Positions 51,154-60,006 of a DNA stretch of 64,000 bases are shown here, one piece after another (within the stretch, counting starts at the first letter, position 1; the number at the start of each line of letters is the position of its first letter). Location: NCBI RefSeq assembly GCF_042676025.1, contig NZ_JBHTJP010000032.1, forward strand, positions 1,178,001 to 1,242,000, in the 5' to 3' direction. Position numbers and translations under genes: made by a program. The notes under the pieces are model-generated. The model was given only the letters and a program-made list of their open reading frames with translations, was not told the origin of the DNA and did not search any database. This stretch comes from Salinimicrobium gaetbulicola. GTDB lineage: Bacteria; Bacteroidota; Bacteroidia; Flavobacteriales; Flavobacteriaceae.

Positions 51154-53433
51154 TTATTTATTGTTAACCAGGCTTAGGGTAAAACTAAATTCTGAGCCCT
51201 CCCCTTTTACACTTTTCACGTCTGTAGTACCATTATGCCTTTCAACGATCTCCTGCACCAGGTACAATCCTATCCCAAATCCTGAGTAGGTATCTTCTTC
51301 TTCTTCGACAATACGGTAAAACCGCTCAAAGATACGGGGTAATTTTTCCGCTTCGATCCCAACTCCATTATCAATCACACTTACCGTAACCTTATCTTCT
51401 GATGGTTTGTAAATCCTGACCTTTACATCGTGGCTTTCAGGCGAATATTTAATAGCGTTTGTCACCAGATTGATCACTACCTGGCCAATTCTATCCTTAT
51501 CTCCATACACCATACATTGGTCTTCATGGCTGATCTCAATATCGTGCTGGGTATTGGTATAGTTAATATCCTGTACCGTTTGGGTCACAAGGTCATTAAG
51601 GTTGAATTCCTCCATCTGGAGCTCCAACTTTTTCTCTTCTATCCTGGTAAGGTCCAGCATTTCGGAAATCAAGCGGGTAAGTCTGTTTATCTGATGGTCA
51701 ATTCTTTCCAGGGATGACCTTAACGGAAGCTTGCCAACCAATTGTTCTTTTTCTGATCTTACCATAGCCAACAACAACTGCACATAACCTTTGATCGAAG
51801 TCACCGGAGTTTTTAATTCATGGCTTACCACCTTAAGAAAATCTTCCTTTCGCTTCTCTTCTTCCTTTAAACGCTGAATATCGGTATTGGTGCCGATCCA
51901 CATTTTAATGTTACCGGTCTCATCTTTCACAGCTTCGGCACGGCTAAGGTGCCACTTGTAATCTCCATCTTTGTTTCTGATCCTGATTTCCACCTCAAAA
52001 TCATCTCCTGAATCAATAGACCGTTTCCATTGCTGATCGAACAAGACTTTATCGTCCTTGTGAATTCTATCCGTCCACCCTTCTTTTTCGAGTTCATCAC
52101 TGGTTAATCCGGTAAAATCAAGCCAGTGCTGATTAAAATAGATAACATTCCCTTCAGAATCTGTTTTAATGACCTTTTCGGGCATCAAATCGGCCATCTG
52201 CCTGTAATGAGATTCACTCTCTTTAAGTCTTTTATTGACTATTGCCTGGGGAGTTACTTCAGTAGCACTTCCCACAATACCAAAAATATTACCATCAATA
52301 TCCCTTTGGGGGTATAAAACGAAAGAATAATACCGAGTTTCCTTTTTTCCGAAGCGCACAAGATCCACTGGCATTTCATAAGCTCTGAAAGGTTTCCCGG
52401 TTTGGTACACTTGATCAATATATTTTCCAAAACCCTGTTCCCGCAATTCAGGAAGCAATTCCAGGAAAGGTTTTTCTAAAACATCTCTTCCTTTTCCCCA
52501 TACATCTATAATGGCCTCATTAGCGATCTTTATAATATTGTCTTTTCCTTCAAAGGTTACGATAAGCGAAGGCGAGGCATGAATGATTTCGTGGTAACGA
52601 TGCTCGCTTTCCTCGACTTTCATTCTAACAAGACGCTGTTCTGTAACGTCAATAGCCATATTCAAGATTCCGTAGATCTCGCCCTTTTCGTTCCGCAAAG
52701 GTTTATATGTGAAATTGTAATATCCTGTATGCAGGACTCCGTCAACCATCAGGTCTGCCCGATCTTCTTTCCCCCAGTAAATTTCTCCGGTCGAATATAC
52801 TTTCCGTAGCAAATCCATAAAAGGCTGACCTGCAATTTCAGGAAGAGCATCCATTAATGGTTTTCCCACAACAGATCTATCTTTCCCCCAAATGGCCAGC
52901 ATAGCATCGTTTGCCAGTTCAATCTTCATATTGTGACCGGTATAGATCGCTGTGGCTACCGTAGCCTCTTCAACTATGGTACGCGCTCTGTGACCCATTT
53001 CCCTGATGACCTGGCTCTTCATCATATCCTCATTCACATCTACTACTGTTCCGGTCATACCTATGAATTCTCCTGAAGAAGAAAATCTGGGCCTCCCGGT
53101 ATCCAGCACCCACCTGTATTCACCATCACTGGTTTTAAGGCGGTATTTCCTTGTATATTCTTTGTGATCCTGTGATGCGGAAATAAAACTTTCCTCAGCT
53201 CCAGTCCTATCATCGGGATGTATGGCATCAAGCCATCCGAAGCCTTCCGCTTCGCCGGCAGATTGACCTGTATAGGAATACCAGTTTTTATTAAGATAGG
53301 TGCAGTATCCTTCAGCATCGGTGATCCAAACAACAGCAGGCAAGGTTTCGATAAGCTCCTTTAATTGATCAATATCACTTGCTTCGATGCCCTCTTTCTG
53401 CTTATTATTTTCATTATCCTGCTGTGAATTCAT
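51154..53433 (-). CDS. Cytoplasmic multi-PAS sensor histidine kinase
   Basis: 759 residues from ATG 53433; the TTG three codons upstream is less likely. There is no transmembrane segment. Four PAS domains lie at about 25-140, 150-270, 275-400 and 405-530, with PAC-type ends such as YRWVLDTGRPRF and YKWHLSRAEAV. HisKA has the phospho-accepting His in VVSHELKTPVTS, and HATPase_c has NLVTNAIKYSP, DNGVGIEAEKL and the G-rich FGIGLYLVQEIV. Multiple PAS domains suggest redox or light/flavin-like or small-ligand sensing, but no cofactor-binding Cys or His signature stood out. The adjacent receiver protein is its partner. Confidence 0.92.
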   Translation of the reverse strand: MNSQQDNENNKQKEGIEASDIDQLKELIETLPAVVWITDAEGYCTYLNKNWYSYTGQSAGEAEGFGWLDAIHPDDRTGAEESFISASQDHKEYTRKYRLKTSDGEYRWVLDTGRPRFSSSGEFIGMTGTVVDVNEDMMKSQVIREMGHRARTIVEEATVATAIYTGHNMKIELANDAMLAIWGKDRSVVGKPLMDALPEIAGQPFMDLLRKVYSTGEIYWGKEDRADLMVDGVLHTGYYNFTYKPLRNEKGEIYGILNMAIDVTEQRLVRMKVEESEHRYHEIIHASPSLIVTFEGKDNIIKIANEAIIDVWGKGRDVLEKPFLELLPELREQGFGKYIDQVYQTGKPFRAYEMPVDLVRFGKKETRYYSFVLYPQRDIDGNIFGIVGSATEVTPQAIVNKRLKESESHYRQMADLMPEKVIKTDSEGNVIYFNQHWLDFTGLTSDELEKEGWTDRIHKDDKVLFDQQWKRSIDSGDDFEVEIRIRNKDGDYKWHLSRAEAVKDETGNIKMWIGTNTDIQRLKEEEKRKEDFLKVVSHELKTPVTSIKGYVQLLLAMVRSEKEQLVGKLPLRSSLERIDHQINRLTRLISEMLDLTRIEEKKLELQMEEFNLNDLVTQTVQDINYTNTQHDIEISHEDQCMVYGDKDRIGQVVINLVTNAIKYSPESHDVKVRIYKPSEDKVTVSVIDNGVGIEAEKLPRIFERFYRIVEEEEDTYSGFGIGLYLVQEIVERHNGTTDVKSVKGEGSEFSFTLSLVNNK

Positions 53434-53686
53434 ATATACCAACTGCGACTAATTTGTAGACAAAACCTCTAAATTAATGAAAACGAACAGAACAGAAAGT
53501 TTTTTCCCACAGCCTATTTTAACTTTAAGAAAAAATTGGCATTTATCCTTTCCATTGGAAAAGATCAAGTTTCTTAACATTCTGATATCCGGAGTTTTTA
53601 AAAATGGAGCCCTGAAAAATGTTAAGAGAACACAACCCTATTTGTAAGAATTCACAAGTCCGGGGGAGGTGGAAATACCGGTTAAA

Positions 53687-54199
53687 TTAAACCTGGGAAT
53701 TTTTGTGATCCTGTTCCTTCTCGATTTTCCGGATAATCCTTTTTATAGCCCTGTGGATAGACATATCTGAAACCTTCATGTCCCTTGCAATTGAGGCAAT
53801 TGACTCCCCTTGAAATTTATTGCGCTGAAAAGCCTCATAGGTTTGATCTTTGGTAAGAGCACTCAACTTAAGATCTCTTTTAAAATGCTCTTCTTTATTC
53901 ATCAATTTAGTGCCCCAATAAAGATTTTTTGGGTGTAGATTTTCTTTATTCCCATCCTTATAAAGAGCAAAATATTGCCGATTTTCTTCAGGTTTGGGTG
54001 GCCCCCAGGTTTCAAGAATTAATTTAGGAACCGAATAATAGGTACGGTTGATCATAACCACTTTAAGGATCTTTCCATTCTTGATCTTATGATCACGTAT
54101 CCTTAAAAGTTTATCGTTGAGCATAAATTCTGATCCATCGCTGCTAATGCGCAGATCTCTGAATTTAGGATGCCTTCTCCATTTCGTCCTTTCTATCAT
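53687..54199 (-). CDS. HNH-fold/NUMOD4-like DNA-binding protein with C-terminal helix-turn-helix
   Basis: 170 residues from ATG 54199. The N-terminal RDLRISSDGSEFML... segment resembles NUMOD4 and is followed by a beta-beta-alpha block (KVVMINRTYYSVPKLILETWG...FALYKDGNKENLHPKNLYWGT) that aligns with HNH_3 homing-type endonucleases. Their HHIDGNKxNNxPENL has Leu-Tyr-Lys here where the catalytic His pair is expected, so cleavage is unlikely. The C-terminal IASIARDMKVSDMSIHRAIKRIIRK is a helix-turn-helix as in intron-encoded nucleases. Likely a DNA-binding regulator. Monocistronic, next to a small ORF. Confidence 0.7.
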   Translation of the reverse strand: MIERTKWRRHPKFRDLRISSDGSEFMLNDKLLRIRDHKIKNGKILKVVMINRTYYSVPKLILETWGPPKPEENRQYFALYKDGNKENLHPKNLYWGTKLMNKEEHFKRDLKLSALTKDQTYEAFQRNKFQGESIASIARDMKVSDMSIHRAIKRIIRKIEKEQDHKNSQV

Positions 54200-54360
54200 T
54201 ATCTTTAAAATGAAAGGCAAAAATACGGAAAAAACCACGGAAGACTATCAGAAGATAGAAACCCCAAGGCCCTAAAAACGTTAAAGCTTCATTAAAATTT
54301 GGACAGAGGAAGAAAAATAGAACGCAGTAAATTCAGCACTCTTCTTGAATCGCACAGAAC

Positions 54361-54453
54361 TTATGAAGTATAAGTAAGTACTATATATACAGCTAACACC
54401 ACACTACCCAGCAAAAAAAGTGACTTCCATATCCAACTATAATCTTTGATCAT
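54361..54453 (-). CDS. Small membrane peptide (30 residues)
   Basis: An ATG-initiated ORF with sequence MIKDYSWIWKSLFLLGSVV followed by LAVYIVLTYTS and TAA. It has a short charged/aromatic N-terminus (KDYSWIWK), then about 17 hydrophobic residues: a single-pass membrane helix. It lies in the 411-bp gap 54200-54610 that has no other gene. Codon choice looks unbiased and no Shine-Dalgarno is expected. A similarly designed peptide is at 56891-56995. No family known to me; coding status is inferred from composition. Confidence 0.45.
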   Translation of the reverse strand: MIKDYSWIWKSLFLLGSVVLAVYIVLTYTS

Positions 54454-54610
54454 GGCACCTGTTATTTAAAAATTAAACAAAGGGAGGAACTGAGGGGAAA
54501 TCAACCTTTAAAGTATAATTAGTTATACTCTATTTCAATTAGGGTTTTCCCCCATTTTGAACATGGGAGGCGGACTCAAGATTGAAGATTGATCAAAAAG
54601 CCGGAAAGAA

Positions 54611-55780
54611 CTAGAGCTTTAGGAAATTTAGCAAATCCTCATGCCCTCCATAAACAGCCTGAATGAAATGGCCATTTAAAAATTTAAAAGGATCTATCTG
54701 ACTTTGCAGGACCACTCCTTTCAGATTGGATTCGAGTAACAATTGAGCTGCCTGTAGCAAGGGAGCCGCCGTAGTTGTTTGTATGGCTCGAAGCGAATGT
54801 TTACCAACAGTTTGAGGCGTGATTTTTTTGAAGATCTCCCTTCGGTGCAAAGTTCCCAAGGCATCCCTGCCTTCAACAGCCGCATATAAAATTATCCTGT
54901 CATCTTCCAGGTGCGGGATCTGCTTTTCCATTACTGACTGCAGAGCAGAAATAACATTCTTATTTCCTGGTAGCTTTCCAAGTTGCTCTTCCACCCATGT
55001 ATAATGGCCGGGATATCTTAGCGTTTTATAATCTAAATGGCGTACCCTCCCAACCAAAGCCTCCGGCAGGTCTGCTGCCCCGCCAGATGTGAGATCCTCT
55101 TCATAAGTGGTCCCGTCAATAATAATTCTCTCCCGCTCAGATAAAGCCGGTAATTTTGTGATCTTAAAATCCCGCAAAGCCAGCGCTCCTTCCAAATATT
55201 CTGTAGCCACACCCACCGGGCTCCAGGTGAAACCGTAATAATGGGGTGCGACCGCATTCGCGGTAAGGGCTCCCACCTTTAATTCCAACTTATCTACCTC
55301 ATCTACCTCAAAAGCACGACAAAATTCCTGGAACATTCCGTTTGCCAGTACGTCTATATAGCCCGGAGCAAGACCTGTTTGCAATATAAAACCCGTACCG
55401 GCATCTTTTGCCAGATCTATGATCTCATTGGTTTCCGTGACATATTCTGTGAGGTTCGCATAGTGAAGTTTAAAATCCCTGGCCAACTTCGCCATCCTGG
55501 GGGCTTGGCCGCCTGGAAGACAATCCAGAAGAATATCACATTCTTCAAGCACTTCTTTCATTTCTTCGGAAAACCCTTCTTCCGGAAGGTGAAAAGTCTG
55601 GATAGAACAAGGTCTGTTGGCGCCATCTTCGATCCATGCCGCCATTTTTTTTGCTTTGGAAAGCGTACGGTTCCCAATATATAATTTGGGAGTCACCACA
55701 CTCCATTCCATTAAAAGCAGTCCGGCCGCTTCTGCGATCCCTCCTGCCCCGGCAATTATGATATTCGCCCGCCTGTTCAT
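54611..55780 (-). CDS. Saccharopine dehydrogenase-like NAD(P)-binding oxidoreductase
   Basis: 389 residues from ATG 55780, chosen since it lies just before the Rossmann motif (NIIIAGAGGIAEAAG); reading to 55846 adds an unlikely tail. The NAD(P) motif, the CDILLDCLPGGQAP segment, YANLTEYV and QTGLAPGYIDVLANGM follow the saccharopine dehydrogenase C-terminal fold. In bacteria this fold acts in lysine catabolism, carboxynorspermidine synthesis and several other reactions. The substrate is unclear. It is divergent from the exonuclease-fold gene at 55919. Confidence 0.82.
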   Translation of the reverse strand: MNRRANIIIAGAGGIAEAAGLLLMEWSVVTPKLYIGNRTLSKAKKMAAWIEDGANRPCSIQTFHLPEEGFSEEMKEVLEECDILLDCLPGGQAPRMAKLARDFKLHYANLTEYVTETNEIIDLAKDAGTGFILQTGLAPGYIDVLANGMFQEFCRAFEVDEVDKLELKVGALTANAVAPHYYGFTWSPVGVATEYLEGALALRDFKITKLPALSERERIIIDGTTYEEDLTSGGAADLPEALVGRVRHLDYKTLRYPGHYTWVEEQLGKLPGNKNVISALQSVMEKQIPHLEDDRIILYAAVEGRDALGTLHRREIFKKITPQTVGKHSLRAIQTTTAAPLLQAAQLLLESNLKGVVLQSQIDPFKFLNGHFIQAVYGGHEDLLNFLKL

Positions 55781-55918
55781 ACTTAAAGTTACTACTTTTT
55801 TCCCGGAAGCTTCGGAAGTAGAGATGAGTAAAATTTCAGTATGCAAAACATTTTTCTTTTAGATACAGAGATCAATTTCCCTATTTTCGCCACTAATATT
55901 TTTTCTTAAAATCCCCGA

Positions 55919-56794
55919 ATGAAGACCTCCCCTAAATTTCCCCTATTCTTATATATCAGCATCCTTATCCTTATCTCTAGCAGCGCGATTGCCCAGGTGA
56001 AAATTTGTTCATGGAACATTCAGCACTTCGGAAAATCCAAGTCGGCACAAGAGATGGAATTCATCGCCAATACCCTGAAGGATTTTGATGTCATCGCCAT
56101 TCAGGAAGTGGTAGCTGGCAATGGAGGTCCCCAGGCTGTTGCAAGGTTAGCAGACCAGTTAAACAGAAAAGGGCAAAAGTGGGATTATGCCATTAGCGAA
56201 CCCACACAGGGCACTCCTTACTCCAGCGAGCGTTATGCATTTATCTGGAAGACCGCCAAAGTTCAGCGACTGGGCAAACCATGGCTTGACAAGAACTATG
56301 AGCTGGAGATAGACCGGGAGCCTTTTTGCATGGACTTTAAATATAAGGATGCGGAATTCACAGTGGTTAGCCTGCACGCCATCCCTAAGAATAAACAACC
56401 CGAAACAGAGCTGAAATACCTTAAATTCTTACCGGACCTTTACACCAGCAAAAACCTGGTTTTCCTGGGAGACTTTAATACCGCTGAAGACAACAGTGTT
56501 TTTATACCTTTAAAGAACATGTGCTATCTTCCGGCACTCATCGATCAAAAAACCTCTCTTCGTACGAAATGCACCCCTCACTGTTTGGCATCGGAATATG
56601 ATAATATCTTTGTGGAATCTGAAAAGGTTCAACTCCTTAAGTCAGGTGTGGTTCATTTTTACGAGTCCTTTCCAGATCTTAAAGCAGCCAGAAAAATTTC
56701 AGATCATATTCCGGTTTGGGCAGAGATCGATTTTCCTAAGAAAGAAGAAATTCTTGCTTCAGACAAGCAGATGGAAGGCGCCTATCTAAACTAA
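55919..56794 (+). CDS. Secreted endonuclease/exonuclease/phosphatase-fold protein
   Basis: 291 residues with a signal peptide (cleavage after AIAQ). DNase I-like fold with KICSWNIQHFGKSK, the catalytic Glu in IAIQEVVAGNGG, FLGDFNTAEDNS and SDHIPVWAEI (Asp-His). Internal cysteines in KNMCYL and TPHCLAS may pair. Expected in the periplasm or medium, degrading DNA for nucleotide uptake, which suits the nucleoside transporter at 33.3 kb; a phosphatase or sphingomyelinase-like role cannot be excluded. A possible -7 element (TATTTTCG) is at 55882-55889. Confidence 0.86.
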   Translation: MKTSPKFPLFLYISILILISSSAIAQVKICSWNIQHFGKSKSAQEMEFIANTLKDFDVIAIQEVVAGNGGPQAVARLADQLNRKGQKWDYAISEPTQGTPYSSERYAFIWKTAKVQRLGKPWLDKNYELEIDREPFCMDFKYKDAEFTVVSLHAIPKNKQPETELKYLKFLPDLYTSKNLVFLGDFNTAEDNSVFIPLKNMCYLPALIDQKTSLRTKCTPHCLASEYDNIFVESEKVQLLKSGVVHFYESFPDLKAARKISDHIPVWAEIDFPKKEEILASDKQMEGAYLN

Positions 56795-56890
56795 CCAACA
56801 AAGAGATACCGGGAATATTTTGAAATGAAGAGACACGGGGTCCTTCTTAAAAGGATCCCTAGTGATAAAAACTATCTTCAAAGCAGCATC

Positions 56891-56995
56891 TTAAAACCAA
56901 TTTCCTGAAATCAGGAATTTTAATGCTACCGCTAACAGAAAAAACAGGAAAACTACGATCCTTGGCCCCAGCTCGTTACTTTTATGTGATTCCAT
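56891..56995 (-). CDS. Small membrane peptide (34 residues)
   Basis: An ATG ORF reading MESHKSNELGPRIVVFL, then FFLLAVALKFLISGNWF and TAA. A hydrophilic start with charged residues precedes one predicted transmembrane helix (about residues 13-30). It lies in the 586-bp gap 56795-57380, which shows no other gene. It matches the 54361-54453 peptide in size and design but not in sequence. Its reality is supported only by frame and composition. Confidence 0.45.
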   Translation of the reverse strand: MESHKSNELGPRIVVFLFFLLAVALKFLISGNWF

Positions 56996-57380
56996 AACTG
57001 TAGAATTATGCCTAAAAATACTCACTACTGAAGCATGAAATTATGATAGGGGTCAGTCAATTCTTCAATAGTTTATAAAGAAATCGATTTTGACAAAATA
57101 TAGGGTGTGAACAATTACATCAGGTTCCTGAAGGAAAGAAATCGATAAGCTTTGTCATTCGATCACGAGACATAAAGCCTGGGAACCTGGACCCGTTTAT
57201 TATTCAATATCTACATCAGTAAAACAATAAATCAACTTCTAATCCCTCCTCCAGCCACAGGCTACTAATTAGTAAAATAAAAAGAGTTTCCTACAATCTA
57301 AAATAGGATCTCTTTTCCTGTAAGATCTTTTACCGTGGATCTTATTTTGATTACCTTCATGGAAATCAATAAAAATAATT

Positions 57381-57725
57381 ATGAAAACAGCATCTCTTAT
57401 TAAAGAACTTCAATATAATGACAACAAGCCTGCCGTACAGGTTTTAATGGACACAGACAGCAGCAGAGAAATAAGGATTGCCATGAAAAAAGGCCAGGTG
57501 ATGAAGGAACATAAGACTCCGTACCCCATAGTAGTGGAGCTTTTTGAAGGGAAATTAAGTTTTGGGGTACAGGGGCAAGAGTATAGCGTACAAAAAGGAG
57601 ATCTGCTGGCTCTGGAAGGAAATATTCCTCATGACCTAAGAGCTGAAGAAGACAGCATCGTGCGACTCACCCTATCAAAATCTGACACCGTGGAAAGAGT
57701 GAAGGGCGTAGCAGATCAACAATAA
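57381..57725 (+). CDS. Small cupin-domain protein
   Basis: 114 residues, one cupin fold. The first motif is weak (MKEHKTPYPIVVELFEGKLSFG, with His and Glu), then VQKGDLLALEGNIPHDLRAEEDS gives the second. The metal ligands are therefore probably His, Glu and His. Opens KTASLIKELQYNDNKPAVQVLMDT. This short type occurs as a stress-linked or LuxR-associated cupin in Bacteroidota. No enzymatic role is inferred. Monocistronic. Confidence 0.85.
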   Translation: MKTASLIKELQYNDNKPAVQVLMDTDSSREIRIAMKKGQVMKEHKTPYPIVVELFEGKLSFGVQGQEYSVQKGDLLALEGNIPHDLRAEEDSIVRLTLSKSDTVERVKGVADQQ

Positions 57726-57790
57726 ACACGAAGTTATATAAAACAAGGGCATTTCGGTTTGTGCTGCATTGCTTTCCCGTAATTCCAATA

Positions 57791-58456
57791 TTACCAAGCC
57801 TTATAGAGGGTAGTGACTAATACCCCTTTAAAACCGGGAGAGGGAACAGACAATAATCGTTTTTCTTCCTTGACCTTAAAGTTAAACGGTGAAGCCGTAA
57901 GGTTTACGCCGCTTTGTTTTTTTAGTCTGATCCCCTGTCCGGAGATAATATCCTTATTGGGTTCAAAATCTTCTTCCGGTAAGTGCTCGGTTAGAATAAC
58001 GTATTTGAAATCGTATAGTTTTTCTACCACGCTTTTGATTTCCGCATTCGATAAATGTTGCAACACCTGCCTTAGGATCGCGCAATCTCCCGAAGGCAAT
58101 TCATCCTTTGCAATATCCAGGGCCCGGAATTCTAAATTATCTGCTTTTAATTCTTTTTTATTATGCGCTATAAGCTCCGGAACTATGTCTAGTGCGATGT
58201 ACTTCCTGGAGTACTTTACCAGTTCCTTGCCGACATTAAAATCCCCGCACCCCAGGTCACAAACGACCGGCGGAGTTTTAAAAGCTTTTAAAAATTCGGA
58301 TACTACAGCTATGTATGGTTTGACCGTTTCAGGCTGATGTGAGCCTAAACCGGAATAAAATTCAGATCTGTCACCACCCCACAAATTGTTTGTATAGATC
58401 TGCGCCATGGCATCTTTAGTTGGCCACGGCTTCTTTATTTTTTTATTTTTTGTCAT
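57791..58456 (-). CDS. Class I SAM-dependent methyltransferase
   Basis: 221 residues from ATG 58456; ten more codons are open upstream, but the basic start TKNKKIKKPW is more natural. SAM-binding motif I is VVCDLGCGDFNVGKEL, motif II is YIALDIVPEL, and the acidic end of strand 4 is ALDIAKDELP. The region around CAILRQVLQHLSNAEI is a typical acceptor-side loop. The substrate is unknown. A decayed copy of the middle of this gene lies at 59778-59866 across the DUF2914 gene, so the methyltransferase was once duplicated. Confidence 0.88.
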   Translation of the reverse strand: MTKNKKIKKPWPTKDAMAQIYTNNLWGGDRSEFYSGLGSHQPETVKPYIAVVSEFLKAFKTPPVVCDLGCGDFNVGKELVKYSRKYIALDIVPELIAHNKKELKADNLEFRALDIAKDELPSGDCAILRQVLQHLSNAEIKSVVEKLYDFKYVILTEHLPEEDFEPNKDIISGQGIRLKKQSGVNLTASPFNFKVKEEKRLLSVPSPGFKGVLVTTLYKAW

Positions 58457-58615
58457 TAAGAAGATCAATACAGGATCATCACTCAAATGTAAACAATGAA
58501 CAATAAATAATTAATCCCCTTCCGCTGAAATATTTGATAAGATCCTAATCTCGCTTTTTTTCATAAGCTCTCTTGCATTAAAATCAAAACAAATATCCGG
58601 ATGAAGTTTTTACCC

Positions 58616-58623
58616 TAAATTTG
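58616..58623 (+). promoter_or_regulatory. -7 element of the DUF2914 gene
   Basis: TAAATTTG matches TAnnTTTG exactly; the start codon follows 17 bp later. The -33 region is weak. Confidence 0.5.
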
Positions 58624-58640
58624 GCGTTACTAAATACAGT

Positions 58641-59756
58641 ATGAAAAGAACTTTAGTAAGATATAGAAATACTGCTTTTGGAAGGTTTGTTTTTCGCAAT
58701 CAAAAGTACGCTCCCATTCTTTTTTTTATGGGTGGTTTCATTTTTGATACCTTGACCTTAGGGCGAATAGATCGTGTTTATGATACGGTGGTACTTTGCT
58801 CGCATATGACCTTATTATCCATAACGCTTTATTTGTATAATACAGTGGATGATGACAACTGGGAAGGTACTTTTATCGAACGTTATTCCGAATATTTTCC
58901 GCTAGCCATACAGTTCTTCTTTGGCGCACTTTCAAGTGCTTTTGTCATCTATTTTTCCAGAAGTGTATCCATGTCAAAAACTATGTTTTTTTTCATATTG
59001 CTGGTTCTGCTCTTATTTGCAAACGAGTTTCTTAAGAAGAAAATCTCCAACAAATACCTTCAGTTCAGTGTTTACTTTTTTATAAGTTTTACCTTTTTCG
59101 CCTTTATGATTCCCACGCTGATCAAGGAAATGAATACCTTTATTTTTATCATTTCGGGGCTTGTAAGTTTGGGTTGTACGCTAGCTCTCATCACGTTTAT
59201 TTACAGTTCAAGCCCGGGCACAAGAGCTGAGATAAGTCTGAAAAAACTGATCGGTCTTATCCTTTCCATCTATATAACGATCAATGTTTTTTACTATTTC
59301 AATCTTATTCCACCAGTGCCGCTAGCTATGGATACCGGGTTGGTGGCTCATGATGTGCGAAAAGAAAATAACGAATACATAGTTACTTACGAGAAGAATC
59401 AATGGTATGTATTTTGGAGAAAACATCACATCAATTTTCATCATCAGGCAGATCAAAGAGTTTATGTGTTCACTTCTGTTTTTGCACCTACAGATTTAAA
59501 AAAGTCCATTTCTCACAGGTGGAAATGGTACAATCCTGAAACCGGGAAATGGGAAGTAACTGATGACATTGGTTTTGAAGTTTCCGGTGGGCGTGGTCGT
59601 GGTTTCCGTGGATATACCTATAAAAATAACCTTAGGGCAGGCCAATGGAAAGTTGAAGTAATTACAGAAGAGGAACTAATACTTGGGGTTGTGGATTTTG
59701 TGATTAAAAACTCTTCTGAACCTCATAAAGGAGGAATGGTAAAAAAATCATTTTAA
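58641..59756 (+). CDS. DUF2914 domain membrane protein
   Basis: 371 residues. About six to eight transmembrane helices fill residues 25-235, starting after a basic stretch (KRTLVRYRNTAFGRFVFRNQKY). The C-terminal domain (about 250-360) is beta-rich, with VYVFTSVFAPTDLKKSISHRWKWYNPETGKWEVTDDIGFEVSGGRGRGFRGYTYK, which is the DUF2914 signature region (H-x-W and GGRxxGFRGxxxK). DUF2914 often occurs in envelope-located proteins in Bacteroidota; role unknown. It is flanked by the methyltransferase and its decayed copy. Confidence 0.85.
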   Translation: MKRTLVRYRNTAFGRFVFRNQKYAPILFFMGGFIFDTLTLGRIDRVYDTVVLCSHMTLLSITLYLYNTVDDDNWEGTFIERYSEYFPLAIQFFFGALSSAFVIYFSRSVSMSKTMFFFILLVLLLFANEFLKKKISNKYLQFSVYFFISFTFFAFMIPTLIKEMNTFIFIISGLVSLGCTLALITFIYSSSPGTRAEISLKKLIGLILSIYITINVFYYFNLIPPVPLAMDTGLVAHDVRKENNEYIVTYEKNQWYVFWRKHHINFHHQADQRVYVFTSVFAPTDLKKSISHRWKWYNPETGKWEVTDDIGFEVSGGRGRGFRGYTYKNNLRAGQWKVEVITEEELILGVVDFVIKNSSEPHKGGMVKKSF

Positions 59757-59777
59757 CAACTGTTTCCTCAATACTAT

Positions 59778-59866
59778 TTTATTACCCACCGTAAGTTCCG
59801 GGACTATGTCTAGTGCGATGTACTTTTTGGTATACTTCATCAGTTCTTTAAATCCCGTCCACCCTT
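59778..59866 (-). pseudogene. Remnant of a second copy of the methyltransferase gene
   Basis: 59792-59849 matches 58171-58228 at 49 of 58 positions, including 23 identical bases in a row; the similarity extends a little on either side, with a gap of about 10 bases before the motif-I region (aaatcccgtcc). On the minus strand the remnant reads like residues KELVKYSRKYIALDIVPEL of the intact gene. It is too short to be functional, and shows a former duplication. Confidence 0.7.
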
Positions 59867-60006
59867 CCAATGGTGAAATAATTTTCAATCACGTCTATTC
59901 CTCTTTCAATTGTGGCAACATTCGAAAGCAAGCCCCTCTCCCTTAATGGGAGAAGGGCTACCAATTTGCGATCATCCTAACAAAGTAAAAATCAGACTGT
60001 GGTGGC

